Below, one piece after another: positions 12,297-24,500 of a stretch of 64,000 nucleotides of DNA; the stretch's first letter is position 1, and every line of letters starts with the position of its first letter. The stretch spans positions 8,245,673 to 8,309,672 of the forward strand of contig CM035355.1 of the NCBI GenBank assembly GCA_020137815.1. Reading direction: 5' to 3'. This DNA comes from Hormiphora californensis. Its lineage: Eukaryota; Ctenophora; Tentaculata; Cydippida; Pleurobrachiidae. A program made the position numbers and the translations under genes. The notes beneath the pieces were generated by a model that worked only from the letters and a program-made list of their open reading frames with translations, did no database searches and was not told the origin of the DNA.

Positions 12297-12398
12297 TTGT
12301 CCACCACCGAACCAGGAAATACTGGTCCCTGATTGGCTGATAACCAGTCACGTGACCTAAATAACGAGTTCTGATTGGTTGTTTACTTGGTTCGGTCG
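12297..12398. repeat. Dispersed CCAAT/E-box cassette, copy 1
   Basis: A roughly 75-bp sequence (12315-12390) contains GATTGGCTGATAACCAG, then TCACGTGACC, then GAGTTCTGATTGGTTG. It is nearly identical at 15167-15242, 40794-40869 and 58337-58408. Around this copy CCACCGAACCAGGAAATAC and GTTTACTTGGTTCGGTCGG form imperfect inverted ends, so it may be a tiny mobile unit. ATTGG (inverted CCAAT) and CACGTG (E-box) are known promoter motifs. A regulatory role is inference. Confidence 0.7.
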
Positions 12399-12631
12399 GT
12401 TCCTGTTCACCACATGGTGGCCGCGCGGGAATTTCTCGCAAAACTGTGTGAAATATGATGTTGTTTTCTCTATTGTGCTCTTATTAAAAACCAAAACTTG
12501 CTAGGTTAATGAAATGTTATATTTTAGTTAACAAAAGATAAATGATTTATTTAATGGAGAGTGAAATTCACCAAAATAAAAGAAAATTGTGTAATATGTA
12601 GATAGACATTACATTTAAATTGATTTTAATA

Positions 12632-13913
12632 CAGTCGGACCCCGATTTAGTGGCATCCTCGGGGGAAAAAAATCCTGCCACTAAATCGGGGTGCCACTAA
12701 ATCGGGGAGATCCATATTTGGCCCATAAAAACCTATTTTATGCCCAAAATGCTATACTAAGACTAAAGACACCTCTAACTGTTATATGCAATATTCATGT
12801 ATTGATGACATGATTATTTTTGATTAGAAAAAGAAAGCTATAAAATATTTTTTTCAAAACAAGAATTATTGCATTATGTATTCATAATGCGGTGTTTCCC
12901 TGCCCTCCGTCGACAGGATCAGTATCACACTATCAGTATCACAATATCAAGGCTTGGTCACAATGTGAGATGCATGCGTCCTGTATGTATGCAGTTACAC
13001 AGCTGTTTTACTCTACCCTCACCCCTTCAGCAACAGTGTTGTGAGCGCTGGCCGCTGCGCACAGAAAAATAAGCGTCCTGACATCATATTTCATCAAAAC
13101 AGTTATTTGATTTTATGAAGGAGCAGTTACTATGCTGCTACCGTGACACACGCGATTTTGACCACGCTCGAGTTACTATTTCAAATCCGAGATTTCTAAA
13201 CCCTTTATGATCTTTTTAGCACACGTGCTAAAACGATCATCCGGGTGGATGCCCTTCGGGCATCCACCCGGGCAGGGAAAAAATTGTGAAAAATTTTCTA
13301 AGTTATACCAGCCCGTCCGATTTGTGTTTCGAATCGGTGCAGCTTACTGAATGTCCTGTCTAATTAGACAGTTCGAAACGAACTGATACGTGATACCATG
13401 CCGAATCGGGGCACCCTAAGCGGGTGAGGAAGTATCAACATTTCAAAATAACTTTTTCTCTCAAAATTTATGGGGAGCACCGATCAAAGCATTGACAATC
13501 GTACTGTAAAATTTTGCAAAAAAAAGTTTTAAAATTTTTTAAAGGTATACCAGCCACGTCCGAATCGTGTTTCGAATCGGTGCATCTTATCGCAATATGT
13601 CCTGCTGCTAATTAGACGGTTCGAACGAATCGAAACGTGATCCCCATCGAATCGAAATTTTGACGCTGGTGAACTTGTGATTCAATGGCCCCATGGGGAT
13701 CACGTATCGGTTCGTTCCGAACCGTCTAATTAGCAGCAGGACATGCGATAAGATTCACTGATTCGAAACACGATTCGGACGTGGCTAATATTCCTTTGAA
13801 AAATTTTCAAAAAAATTTCACAAAAAAATTCAAAAAAATTTTTGGGGGAAAAAAATCGTGCCACTAAATCGGGGTGCCACTAAATCGGGGGCCACTAAAT
13901 CGGGGTCCGACTG
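12632..13913. mobile_element. TA-flanked TIR element, 1.28 kb, non-coding
   Basis: Ends CAGTCGGACCCCGATTTAG and CTAAATCGGGGTCCGACTG are flanked by TA on both sides. Subterminal copies of GCCACTAAATCGGGG occur at both ends. The right half contains a large internal hairpin (about 13553-13785): CGTCCGAATCGTGTTTCGAA pairs with its complement, and the apex holds TGATCCCCAT/ATGGGGATCA. No transposase is seen; a 67-codon open frame at 12869-13072 has no recognised similarity. It is probably a non-autonomous Tc1/mariner/pogo-type element. It is carried inside the tandem duplication. Confidence 0.8.
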
Positions 13914-14106
13914 TAATATAGATAGCAAAAACATTGATTTTTCAATTTTTTAACCAACCAAGCTCGCTACCCCTTCCCCTCTCTATTTCTTTCTTCCCCT
14001 CTCTCTATTTCTTTCTCCCTCTCTCTCTATTCTTTCTTCCCCTCTCTCTCTATTCTTTCATCCCTCGATTTCGATCTCACTAAAACTAAAACATAAAGCA
14101 TATTTT

Positions 14107-14646
14107 TTCAGCTACACTCCTTTCCCCTCCCTCTACAGAGATCACCAGCTAACACTCCTTTCTCCCCTCCCTCTACAGAGATCACCAGCTAACACTCCTT
14201 CTCCCCTCCCTCTACAGAGATCACCAGCTAACACTCCTTTCCCCTCCCTCTACAGAGATCACCAGCTAACACTCCTTCCCCCTCCCTCTACAGAGATCAC
14301 CAGCTAACACTCCTTTCCCCCTCCCTCTACAGAGATCACCAGCTAACACTCCTTTCCCCTCCCTCTACAGAGATCACCAGCTAACACTCCTTTCTCCCCT
14401 CCCTCTACAGAGATCACCAGCTAACACTCCTTTCCCCCTCCCCTCTACAGAGATCACCAGCTAACACTCCTTTCCCCCTCCCTCTACAGAGATCACCAGC
14501 TAACACTCCTTCTCCCCTCCCTCTACAGAGATCACCAGCTAACACTCCTTTCTCCTCCCTCTACAGAGATCACCAGCTAACACTCCCCCTCCCTCTACAG
14601 AGATCACCAGCTAACATCCCTTTCCCCTCCCCCTACAGAGATCACC
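14107..14646 (+). repeat. Expanded array of 3' splice-site cassettes before the second last exon
   Basis: About 14 units of ~38 bp, each CTAACACTCC, then a C/T-rich tract, CTCTACAG and AGATCACCAG. Every unit thus contains a branch-point-like word, polypyrimidine tract, AG and the first ten exon bases. The last unit runs into the duplicate coding exon at 14639. Confidence 0.9.
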
Positions 14647-15035
14647 AGAACATACTGACAGAGATGAAGGGAATATCTTCGAAACTAGAGGAAATCACCA
14701 GGAGACTAGACCAAGTACCAGGATGTTCTAGTGGCAAGAACCGACCCAACACCGCCCTCTCAACCACATCTAGACCGGGGATGTCTAGACAGCTGTCAGC
14801 CGCTGCTGACCTCTCCTCCAACAGATCTCACTCCGCAGACAATTTCAATATTACAGTACCACCTCCACCCAGATCAAATTATCGATCTCCCAACTTCTCT
14901 CTGCCGATCAGGCAACCCAGTGAGACAGAGGATCAGTTATCTAACCCCTCTGTGAACAAGTTTAGGAATCTGCTGATGAAAAACACACCAGGCGATGGGG
15001 GAGGGCCCTCGCCGACTGGGGATGAACGATGTTAA
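14639..15035 (+). CDS. Gene A alternative last exon (duplicate)
   Basis: A second intact copy of gene A's terminal exon, with the same acceptor, phase and stop. It encodes 132 residues, starting QDHQNILTEMKGISSKLEE once spliced, with a Ser/Pro-rich middle and the same GDERC end. The clearest coding change is SETEDQLSN here against SETGEELSN in copy 1; most other changes are silent. Both frames are open, so either could serve as the 3' terminal exon. Copy 1 is closer to the upstream exon. I infer mutually exclusive use or a very recent duplication, and the sequence does not show which is transcribed. Confidence 0.75.
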
Positions 15036-15166
15036 AACAATTAAACAATTAAACATTTATTTAATACATATATATTGACGATATATTAAGGGTTGGGTAC
15101 ATACTAACATTATTCTCTTTTTAGTTTGTTGTTTTTTGATATTTTTTGTTGTCCACCACCGAACCA

Positions 15167-15242
15167 GGAAATACTGGTCCCTGATTGGCTGATAACCAGT
15201 CACGTGACCTAAATAACGAGTTCTGATTGGTTGTTTACTTGG
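15167..15242. repeat. Dispersed CCAAT/E-box cassette, copy 2
   Basis: Identical in core to 12315-12390, within the segmental duplication. Confidence 0.7.
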
Positions 15243-15487
15243 TTCGGTCGGTTCCTGTTCACCACATGGTGGCCGCGCGGGAATTTCTCGCAAAACTGTG
15301 TGAAATGTATGATGTTGTTTTCTCTGTTGTGCTCAAATTAAAAAACCAAAACTTGCTAGGTTAATGAAATGTTATATTTTAGTTAACTAAAGATAAATGA
15401 CTTATTTAATGGAGAGTGAAATTCACCAAAAATAAAAGAAAATTGTGTAATATGTAGATAGACATTACATTTAAATTGATTTTAATA

Positions 15488-16770
15488 CAGTCGGACCCCG
15501 ATTTAGTGGCATCCTCGGGGGAAAAAAATCCTGCCACTAAATCGGGGTGCCACTAAATCGGGGAGATCCATATTTGGCCCATAAAAACCTATTTTATGCC
15601 CAAAATGCTATACTAAGACTAAAGACACCTCTAACTGTTATATGCAATATTCATGTATTGATGACATGATTATTTTTGATTAGAAAAAGAAAGCTATAAA
15701 ATATTTTTTTTCAAAACAAGAATTATTGCATTATGTATTCATAATGCGGTGTTTCCCTGCCCTCCGTCGACAGGATCAGTATCACACTATCAGTATCACA
15801 ATATCAAGGCTTGGTCACAATGTGAGATGCATGCGTCCTGTATGTATGCAGTTACACAGCTGTTTTACTCTACCCTCACCCCTTCAGCAACAGTGTTGTG
15901 AGCGCTGGCCGCTGCGCACAGAAAAATAAGCGTCCTGACATCATATTTCATCAAAACAGTTATTTGATTTTATGAAGGAGCAGTTACTATGCTGCTACCG
16001 TGACACACGCGATTTTGACCACGCTCGAGTTACTATTTCAAATCCGAGATTTCTAAACCCTTTATGATCTTTTTAGCACACGTGCTAAAACGATCATCCG
16101 GGTGGATGCCCTTCGGGCATCCACCCGGGCAGGGAAAAAATTGTGAAAAATTTTCTAAGTTATACCAGCCCGTCCGATTTGTGTTTCGAATCGGTGCAGC
16201 TTACTGAATGTCCTGTCTAATTAGACAGTTCGAAACGAACTGATACGTGATACCATGCCGAATCGGGGCACCCTAAGCGGGTGAGGAAGTATCAACATTT
16301 CAAAATAACTTTTTCTCTCAAAATTTATGGGGAGCACCGATCAAAGCATTGACAATCGTACTGTAAAATTTTGCAAAAAAAAGTTTTAAAATTTTTTAAA
16401 GGTATACCAGCCACGTCCGAATCGTGTTTCGAATCGGTGCATCTTATCGCAATATGTCCTGCTGCTAATTAGACGGTTCGAACGAATCGAAACGTGATCC
16501 CCATCGAATCGAAATTTTGACGCTGGTGAACTTGTGATTCAATGGCCCCATGGGGATCACGTATCGGTTCGTTCCGAACCGTCTAATTAGCAGCAGGACA
16601 TGCGATAAGATTCACTGATTCGAAACACGATTCGGACGTGGCTAATATTCCTTTGAAAAATTTTCAAAAAAATTTCACAAAAAAATTCAAAAAAATTTTT
16701 GGGGGAAAAAAATCGTGCCACTAAATCGGGGTGCCACTAAATCGGGGGCCACTAAATCGGGGTCCGACTG
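15488..16770. mobile_element. TA-flanked TIR element, duplicate copy
   Basis: Same ends, internal hairpin and length as 12632-13913. Because it lies within the segmental duplication it is a passenger copy and not an independent insertion. Confidence 0.8.
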
Positions 16771-16977
16771 TAATATAGATAGCAAAAACATTGATTTTTC
16801 AATTTTTTAACCAACCAAGCTCGCTACCCCTTCCCCCTCTCTATTTCTTTCTTCCCCTCTCTCTATTTCTTTCTTCCCCTCTCTCTCTATTTCTTTCTTC
16901 CCCTCTCTCTCTATTTCTTTCTATCTCCCCCGTCGATTACTCTCTGATCTCACTAAAACACTAAAACACTAAAGCTA

Positions 16978-18458
16978 TCATTTTCGTTCCATACTGTCAA
17001 TTCTCTTCATGAGAGTCTCAATTAGCTCCGTCTGTGACTTGATTTTAGTTTTCAAAAACTCATTCAAATCATCATCTGTTGATTCCTGTTTCTCTTTCAA
17101 CAGTCTTCGCAGCGTTATGTTAGTTGCTTGGACCTGAAACAACACGTATTTTGTACATTTTGTACATTATATCGTATGTGTAGTGTGTACATTGTGTACA
17201 TTTTGTACATTTTGTACATTATGTACATTGTGTACATTGTGTACATTGTACATTGTGTACATTGTGTACATTGTGTACATTGTGTACATTGTGCACTGTG
17301 TGTATATTGTTTGTACTTACATCGCTCTCAAATGTGGTTTGTTCATCATCTCTCAGCTCATCGTCATCATAAAATGCTGATGCAGGAGCGTAGTTGTATG
17401 CAATGTCCAGAAGATGGAACTTCCTCCAATATTGAGGTAGTTTGTTTTCTATGGATACTATCATGGCAGCCTTCTCAAACTGTGAAACCACTAGAGCGTT
17501 CTCATACACTTTGGAAAACGTATCTGAAACAAGGGATATGCATCATAAGATCATGGACACCATGTGATTGAAACTGTTACATAGCTAGTCTATACTGGTA
17601 TAGTAGTCACATGGTCACCACGTGATTGAAACTGTTATATAGCTAGTCTAGACCGGTAGTAGTGGTATCCAGTAGTTTAGTTAGAATTGAGTTATATAGG
17701 ATATAATTGAGTTGAGGGTCTACCCGATACCAGTCCGCCCACCTACCAGATAAGAGGGCGATAAGGAGGTTGAGGAGAATTACAGAGGATGCTATCAACC
17801 AATAAGAAATAAGAATCCTGGTAAAGGAAACGTATATTCCTCTGTTCTCAGCCAATAGAATTAGAGTATCATAACCATAATCATCCACCAGTGTGTATCT
17901 GAATACTGGAGGGGGGTGGTGGGTGGGGTGGGGGGTGGGGTGGGGGGAGGGGTTAGTTTACACTGCATAGTACCCCGGCAGCCAATAGAATTAGTGTATC
18001 ATAACCATAATCATCCACCAGTGTGTATCTGAATACTGGAGAGGGGGGGGGGGGGTGGGGTGGGGTGGGGTGGTGGGGTGGGGCGGGGGGAGGGGTTAGT
18101 TTACACTGCATAGTACCCCGGCAGCCAATAGAATTAGTGTATCATAACCATAATCATCCACCAGTGTGTATCTGAATACTGGAGAGGGGGGGGGTGGGGG
18201 GTGGGGGGGGGGTGGGGCGGGGTGGGGGGAGGGGTTAGTTTACACTGCATAGTACCCCGGCAGCCAATAGAATTAGAGTATCATAACCATAATCATCCAC
18301 CAGTGTGTATCTGAATACTGGAGAGGGGGGGGGGGGGGTGGTGGGGGGTGGGGTGGGGTGGGGGGAGGGGTTAGTTTACACTGCATAGTACCCCGGCAGC
18401 CAATAGAATTAGTGTATCATAACCATAGTCATCCACCAGTGTGTATCTGAATACTGGA

Positions 18459-18504
<46 letters not shown>

Positions 18505-21500
18505 GGGGTTAGTTTACACTGCATAGTACCCCGGCAGCCAATAGAATTAGTGTATCATAACCATAATCATCCACCAGTGTGTATCTGAATACTGGAGAGG
18601 GGGGGTGGTGGGGTGGGGTGGGGCGGGGTGGGGCGGGGGGAGGGGTTAGTTTACACTGCATAGTACCCCGGCAGCCAATAGAATTAGTGTATCATAACCA
18701 TAATCATCCACCAGTGTGTATCTGAATACTGGAGAGGGGGGGGGGGTGGTGGGGGTGGGGACTGGGGGTGGGGTGGGGCGGGGGGGGGGGTGGGGCGGGG
18801 GGAGGGGTTAGTTTACACTGCATAGTACCCCGGCAGCCAATAGAATTAGAGTATCATAACCATAATCATCCACCAGTGTGTATCTGAATACTGGAGAGGG
18901 GGGGGGGGTGGTGGGGGTGGGGGTGGGGTTAGTTTACACTGCATAGTACCCCGGCAGCCAATAGAATTAGAGTATCATAACCATAATCATCCACCAGTGT
19001 GTATCTGAATACTGGAGAGGGGGGGGGGGGTGGGGTGGTGGGGGTGGGGTGGGGGGTGGGGTGGGGGGAGGGGTTAGTTTACACTGCATAGTACCCCGGC
19101 AGCCAATAGAATTAGAGTATCATAACCATAATCATCCACCAGTGTGTATCTGAATACTGGAGAGGGGGGGGGGGGTGGGGTGGGGTGGGGCGGGGGGAGG
19201 GGTTAGTTTACACTGCATAGTACCCCGGCAGCCAATAGAATTAGAGTATCATAACCATAATCATCCACCAGTGTGTATCTGAATACTGGAGAGGGGGGGG
19301 GGGGGGGGGGGGGGGGGGGGTGGGGCGGGGGGAGGGGTTAGTTTACACTGCATAGTACCCCGGCATACTGGAGAGAAATAGAGATTGGGGGAAGTCGGGA
19401 TTAAATAATCTAGCCCCAATCTAGCGGTGACAACTGTATTAGTATACAGAATCAGTAAAGTGTTAGTAACTTAAGTAACAACTGTATAATCACCTGTAAA
19501 GCAGCATTGTTTGAGGTCTCCATACTTGTAGTCACTAAAATCATCGTTACTGGTTAGGGTGGAATTGTAAGTACCGTCCTTACCGGCCGAGTACAGGTGG
19601 TAAAATGAACACACCTGTGTAAAGACACATGGGAATGGGTGAGACGGAATGTAAAGGGGATATACAACAATTATATACTAGCTATAGGGTTTTATGGGCA
19701 GGAAATAGAACGAGTCAATTTCTGAGCACATGAATAGCGAATTATGTTCATCATGAATGGTATGCCTATAGCATTTAAAATTAAACTCATTAATATTTTC
19801 GTACCATGGGAATGTATAGGATAATGTAAACGATGGCAGTCTTGGCGATATCTTTTGGCAGCGATGATATGATCACACAAAATGGTCCTGTGGAAAGAAT
19901 TGTGATTTGGGCTGGTGTCATCTGAATCTCTAAGGCAATATTTGAATGTTTGTCTACCAATTCAATGGTTGCCATGGTAACTAAATCGGTAACTAAATCG
20001 GTAAGTATGAATTGTCAAGTAAAACAACGTGAGTAGAGCACTCTCCGGGACAAGGACTATCAACAATAACTATGAATTGCTAAATTATGTTCAGAAATGA
20101 TCACTAACTGCCAACAGAGTAAAAACAACTGCTCCCAAAAAGACAGACTGGTATTTAAAGCATTTCATCAATCCGATTTGAGTTTGCCATCGGCACTCCC
20201 ATAACAATGGGTAACGGAATCCATGCTAACATGGTAACCATGGTAACTCCCATAACAATGGGTGGGAGTCTAAGCCTAACGGAATCCATGCTAAAGGCGG
20301 AGTCTAAGCCTAACGGAATCCATGCTAAAGGCGGTGTCTAAGCCTAACGGAATCCATGCTAAAGCCATAGTCTAAGCCTAACGGAATCCATGCTAAAGGC
20401 GGTGTCTAAGCCTAACGGAATCCATGCTAAAGGCGGAGTCTAAGCCTAACGGAATCCATGCTAAAGGCGGAGTCTAAGCCTAACGGAATCCATGCTAAAG
20501 GCGGAGTCTAAGCCTAACGGAATCCATGCTAAAGGCGGTGTCTAAGCCTAACGGAATCCATGCTAAAGGCGGAGTCTAAGCCTAACGGAATCCATGCTAA
20601 AGGCGGAGTCTAAGCCTAACGGAATCCATGCTAAAGGCGGAGTCTAAGCCTAACGGAATCCATGCTAAAGGCGGAGTCTAAGCCTAACGGAATCCATGCT
20701 AAAGGCGGAGTCTAAGCCTAACGGAATCCATGGTAAAGGCGGAGTCTAAGCCTAACGGAATCCATGCTAAAGGCGGAGTCTAAGCCTAACGGAATCCATG
20801 CTAAAGGCGGAGTCTAAGCCTAACAGAATCCATGCTAAAGGCGGAGTCTAAGCCTAACGGAATCCATGCTAAAGGCGGAGTCTAAGCCTAACGGAATCCA
20901 TGCTAAAGGCGGAGTCTAAGTCTAACGGAATCCATGCTAAAGGCAGAGTCTAAGCCTAACGGAATCCATGCTAAAGGCGGAGTCTAAGCCTAAAACGAAC
21001 TCTAAAGTCTAACTCTAAGTCTAACTTTAGACTTTAGACATAGAGTCCGGATTTTTTAGACTTAGCACAATTTTTTAGACATAGCTATTATAGAGTCCCC
21101 TGTGTTAGACTTGGTAGACATAGAGTCTCCCATACTCAGGCGTTAGATAAAGAGTCTCCGGACTCTAGGTCTAAAACCTAATCCCAACCCTAAACCTAAG
21201 CCTAACAGAACCCCTAACCCAAACAACAATCGTAACCATTGTGGACCAGTTAGAAAGCACAGCGATCTCTCGCAATCTACGATTTTAGACTTATAGCTGA
21301 GCTGATACTTTTTAGCGTTCCCTTGTTTTAGAATTATTAGACATAGAGCCCTCCCTGTATTTTGAGCAAAAAGTGGACTCTAAGTATTGTAATATTGTAT
21401 TTAGAGTCCGTTAGGCGTTAGACCTAGCGTCCGTCTCCCGTGTAAACGTCGATAAGCTCTCATTATCTTAATGAGCTTAATGACGGGTTGTGAACCATTT

Positions 21501-24500
21501 TGGACCGTCAATTCCTAGCCCCTGCAGACAACCAGTGAATATTGTGAATGTGAAGGTGTGCTATTTTTCATCGTTTAGTTGCTAACAAGAAAACAAATTA
21601 CATTTCTAATGGTAAACTTTTTATGAGTATCAAACAGCATGTCGGTATTTTGTTTAGCCCAAGGGAGCTTCACAGATCCAGGTTATATCTTCGTCGTGCC
21701 CATGGCGATTGGCCCACTTACGTCCATTTTCTTTGCTTTTACGGAAAGAAGCTGTTGGCATATTGTATTCGCTAATTTCACCGGTCATTTTGATGAACTG
21801 CTGCAACTTAGGTCCAATAATACGCATGAGTGCCAAACAAACGGGTTCATATTCTGATTACCAACTACCAGCTACCATGACACTGCAGGTAATCAGAAAA
21901 TGATCCCACCTGTTTTCACATTTTGGGCGAGACTGCAACCGCTAATTGGTAGTTGTCCCAAAACTGTGAAATACAGCTTTGGACACATAAAGTGTTTTAT
22001 GAAGGAGCACCGTCGCGTAACAACGCACTGAACGAACGACCATCACTTCGACGCGACATCTTTTATTTGTATAAAACATGCACAATTTTTAATACTCACC
22101 CAGTTTTTCAAGAACTCGACAGTATTTGAATAGTTTAGCCCACACCACAACCAGGGTAACTGATATTAACTGTCCTCTCTGCACTTTATAGGTACTGGCA
22201 TCCAGGTATTTTATCAAGAAATGTACTAACAACGTCACTATGTAGGAATTCAGGGTTAAAAATTTGAAACGTCGGGAATTTGATATGATTCAACTAGTTG
22301 TCTTCTTACCAAACATTAAAACAATGGAAGCCCAGTCAAACACATTCCAAGAATCCTTTGAGTAAAAACTGCTGGACTTTCTAACTTGATCCTAAACAGT
22401 GAGTTAGCTGAGTTTCTAACTTGATCCTAAACAGGGAGTTAGCTGAGTTTCTAACTAGATCCTAAACAGGGAGTTAGCTGAGTTTCTAACTTGATCCTAA
22501 ACAGGGAGTTAGCTGAGTTTCTAACTTGATCCTAAACAGGGAGTTAGCTGAGTTTCTAACTTGATCCTAAACAGGGAGTTAGCTGAGTTTCTAACTTGAT
22601 CCTAAACAGGGAGTTAGCTGAGTTTCTAACTTGATCCTAAACAGGGAGTTAGCTGAGTTTCTAACTTGATCCTAAACAGTGAGTTAGCTGAGTTTCTAAC
22701 TTGATCCTAAACAGGGAGTTAGCTGAGTTTCTAACTTGATCCTAAACAGGGAGTTAGCTGAGTTTCTAACTTGATCCTAAACAGGGAGTTAGCTGAGTTT
22801 CCATGGTAACAAAACCGAGTTTCCATGGTAACAAAACCGAGTTCGATCAGTTCCCATGCAGATAATATGCAGATAATAATGAACAACTCTATTTTCTAGA
22901 CGCTGGTAATGAAGTAGTAACTGTGTTATGTTCTACCTGTTCCTTCCGGAGGTACTGTTTTTCTTCCTCAGATAGTAATTCCAAGTACTTGAATTCCATT
23001 TCCAACTGTTTTAACCGCTGAGTCACAAACCTCTGGTGACGGCGTCTGTTTAACCGCAGCTCTCTTATCTCATCAAACACCTGCAGCAGTAATGTTTGAA
23101 AACACCTAGTTGGAGATCAGTGCAGTATTTTGTAAAACACCTGCAGGAGAGTGCTCAGTGCAGTCTTTTGTAAAACACCTGTACAGGGATGTTTTAGCTT
23201 TGAAAACACCTAGTGGGATAATCTTGAAATAACTTGGAGGCAACTATGAACCATAGAAACGAAAACTTCTCTATCAGTTTGAAATTTTGTAAACATCTTG
23301 ACCCGAAGCATTTATGATTATTTCAAGAATCTTGTCTACTGACCTGGTAGATAAAGAACAGGACAGTAAGCACTTCATTGGCAATAGCTACTTTGTTAGT
23401 AAGGGTATCTGAACTCTCTGTGCTGTCTGTGCTCTCAATCGGGTTGAACAGGCACAACAGACTCCAGTTCAACAAGACTATCAGATACGCAGCTACTTCT
23501 TTCCTATACCCTGAGAAATAGTTGAGTTGTTGTACTGTACCCTGGAATATTTTGGAATGTTAATGGAATGACTTGTTTTGCTGTTCATAGAGCGGAGACT
23601 GAGGCATATGGAGTTGTTACACGGAGACTGGCATTGCGGACACAATCAGCTTGTAGTTATGATGTAAATGATTAATAATGCTTACCTCTTCTTCCGAATT
23701 GGTACCATTTGATTTCAATAAGTTTCTGGATGATTGGGTGTCTAATTATCTCCAATTCGCTATTCCCCGCCCTCACAGTTTCCTCTAAAACTGTAAATGT
23801 TGTTCTTGCACACTGAAATCAGATGTGTTTATGTTGATGGTAACAATATCTATGGAACATCAAGATATCCATTTTGTGAAATCCGTTATGTGCGGTAAAT
23901 AAAACTAAACAAACGTTCACTTTTAATAGTCTCGGGACTATACCTCATCGTTGCAAAGAGTAATGGGTTCCAGAAACTGAAGGCTAAAGTACTCCCGCCT
24001 GTTCCGCAGATCTTTTTCTATGCACGTATCTAAGGCCTGCAGGAGGTTTCTAATTACACATGGGAGGATACAGCCGGGTGGTACTAGACCTATTAGCCTC
24101 GTCCAATCTCAAGAAGGGAAAGTCAGAAGACTCGATAGTGGTTCTCTCCATCCTACCTGTCTAAGCTATGATCTGCACATAGGAGAGAAAATATAGAGTG
24201 CACTTACCTTTAGGGCGAGTGGAGGGCACTTGTTCACCATAGCACTGATACCATACATGCCAGTAAAGTCAATAGCGTACACTTTAGCTCCACAGTCAAG
24301 TAACATGGCTCCAGCTGACATCCTCCCCAACTCTGCTGCAAGTAATAGCGGCGTTCTACCCCGGTAGTCCCTGTAATCAGTAATCAGTTAGGGGTGGTGT
24401 GGTGGGTGGGGTGGAGGGGTGGGGTGGAGGGGTGGAGGGATGGGGTGGGGTGGGGTGGAGGGGTGGAGGGGTGGGGACATCCTCCCCAACTCTGCTGCGA

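Larger units (their letters stand above)
11783..14060. repeat. Segmental tandem duplication, copy 1 (last exon of gene A plus 3' flank)
   Basis: The whole block (last exon, CCAAT cassette, TIR element, CT-rich tail) is repeated nearly base for base at 14639-16930. Differences are a few substitutions and small indels, plus different lengths of the preceding splice-cassette array (about 5 against about 14 units). There is no assembly gap between the copies. Confidence 0.9.
14639..16930. repeat. Segmental tandem duplication, copy 2
   Basis: Contains the second last exon, the CCAAT cassette (15167-15242), the 1.28-kb TIR element (15488-16770) and the CT-rich tail. It stops just before the stop codon of the convergent gene B at 16978. 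Confidence 0.9.

Noticed and set aside
17128-17571. Cys/Tyr/Val-rich plus-strand frame of 147 codons
   Set aside because: It is the reverse of gene B's penultimate exon plus the GTACATT repeat.
19888-19980. Exon starting at 19980 (VTMATIELVDKH) with a duplicated CTAAATCGGT acceptor
   Set aside because: The internal acceptor at 19887 gives the family-conserved S4-S5 linker; the longer form would insert unrelated residues there.
20115-20205. Minus-strand frame HGFRYPLLWECRW...VFLGAVVF that looks like a membrane exon of gene B
   Set aside because: Its phase does not fit between exons 22100 and 19887, whereas joining those two directly gives a perfect S4-S5 sequence (VLEKLGPFCVIISSL).
21654-21836. 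Minus-strand frame with MRIIGPKLQQFIKMTG resembling an S4-S5 linker
   Set aside because: It lies in the same intron, has no matching phase or clear acceptor, and the channel is already complete without it.
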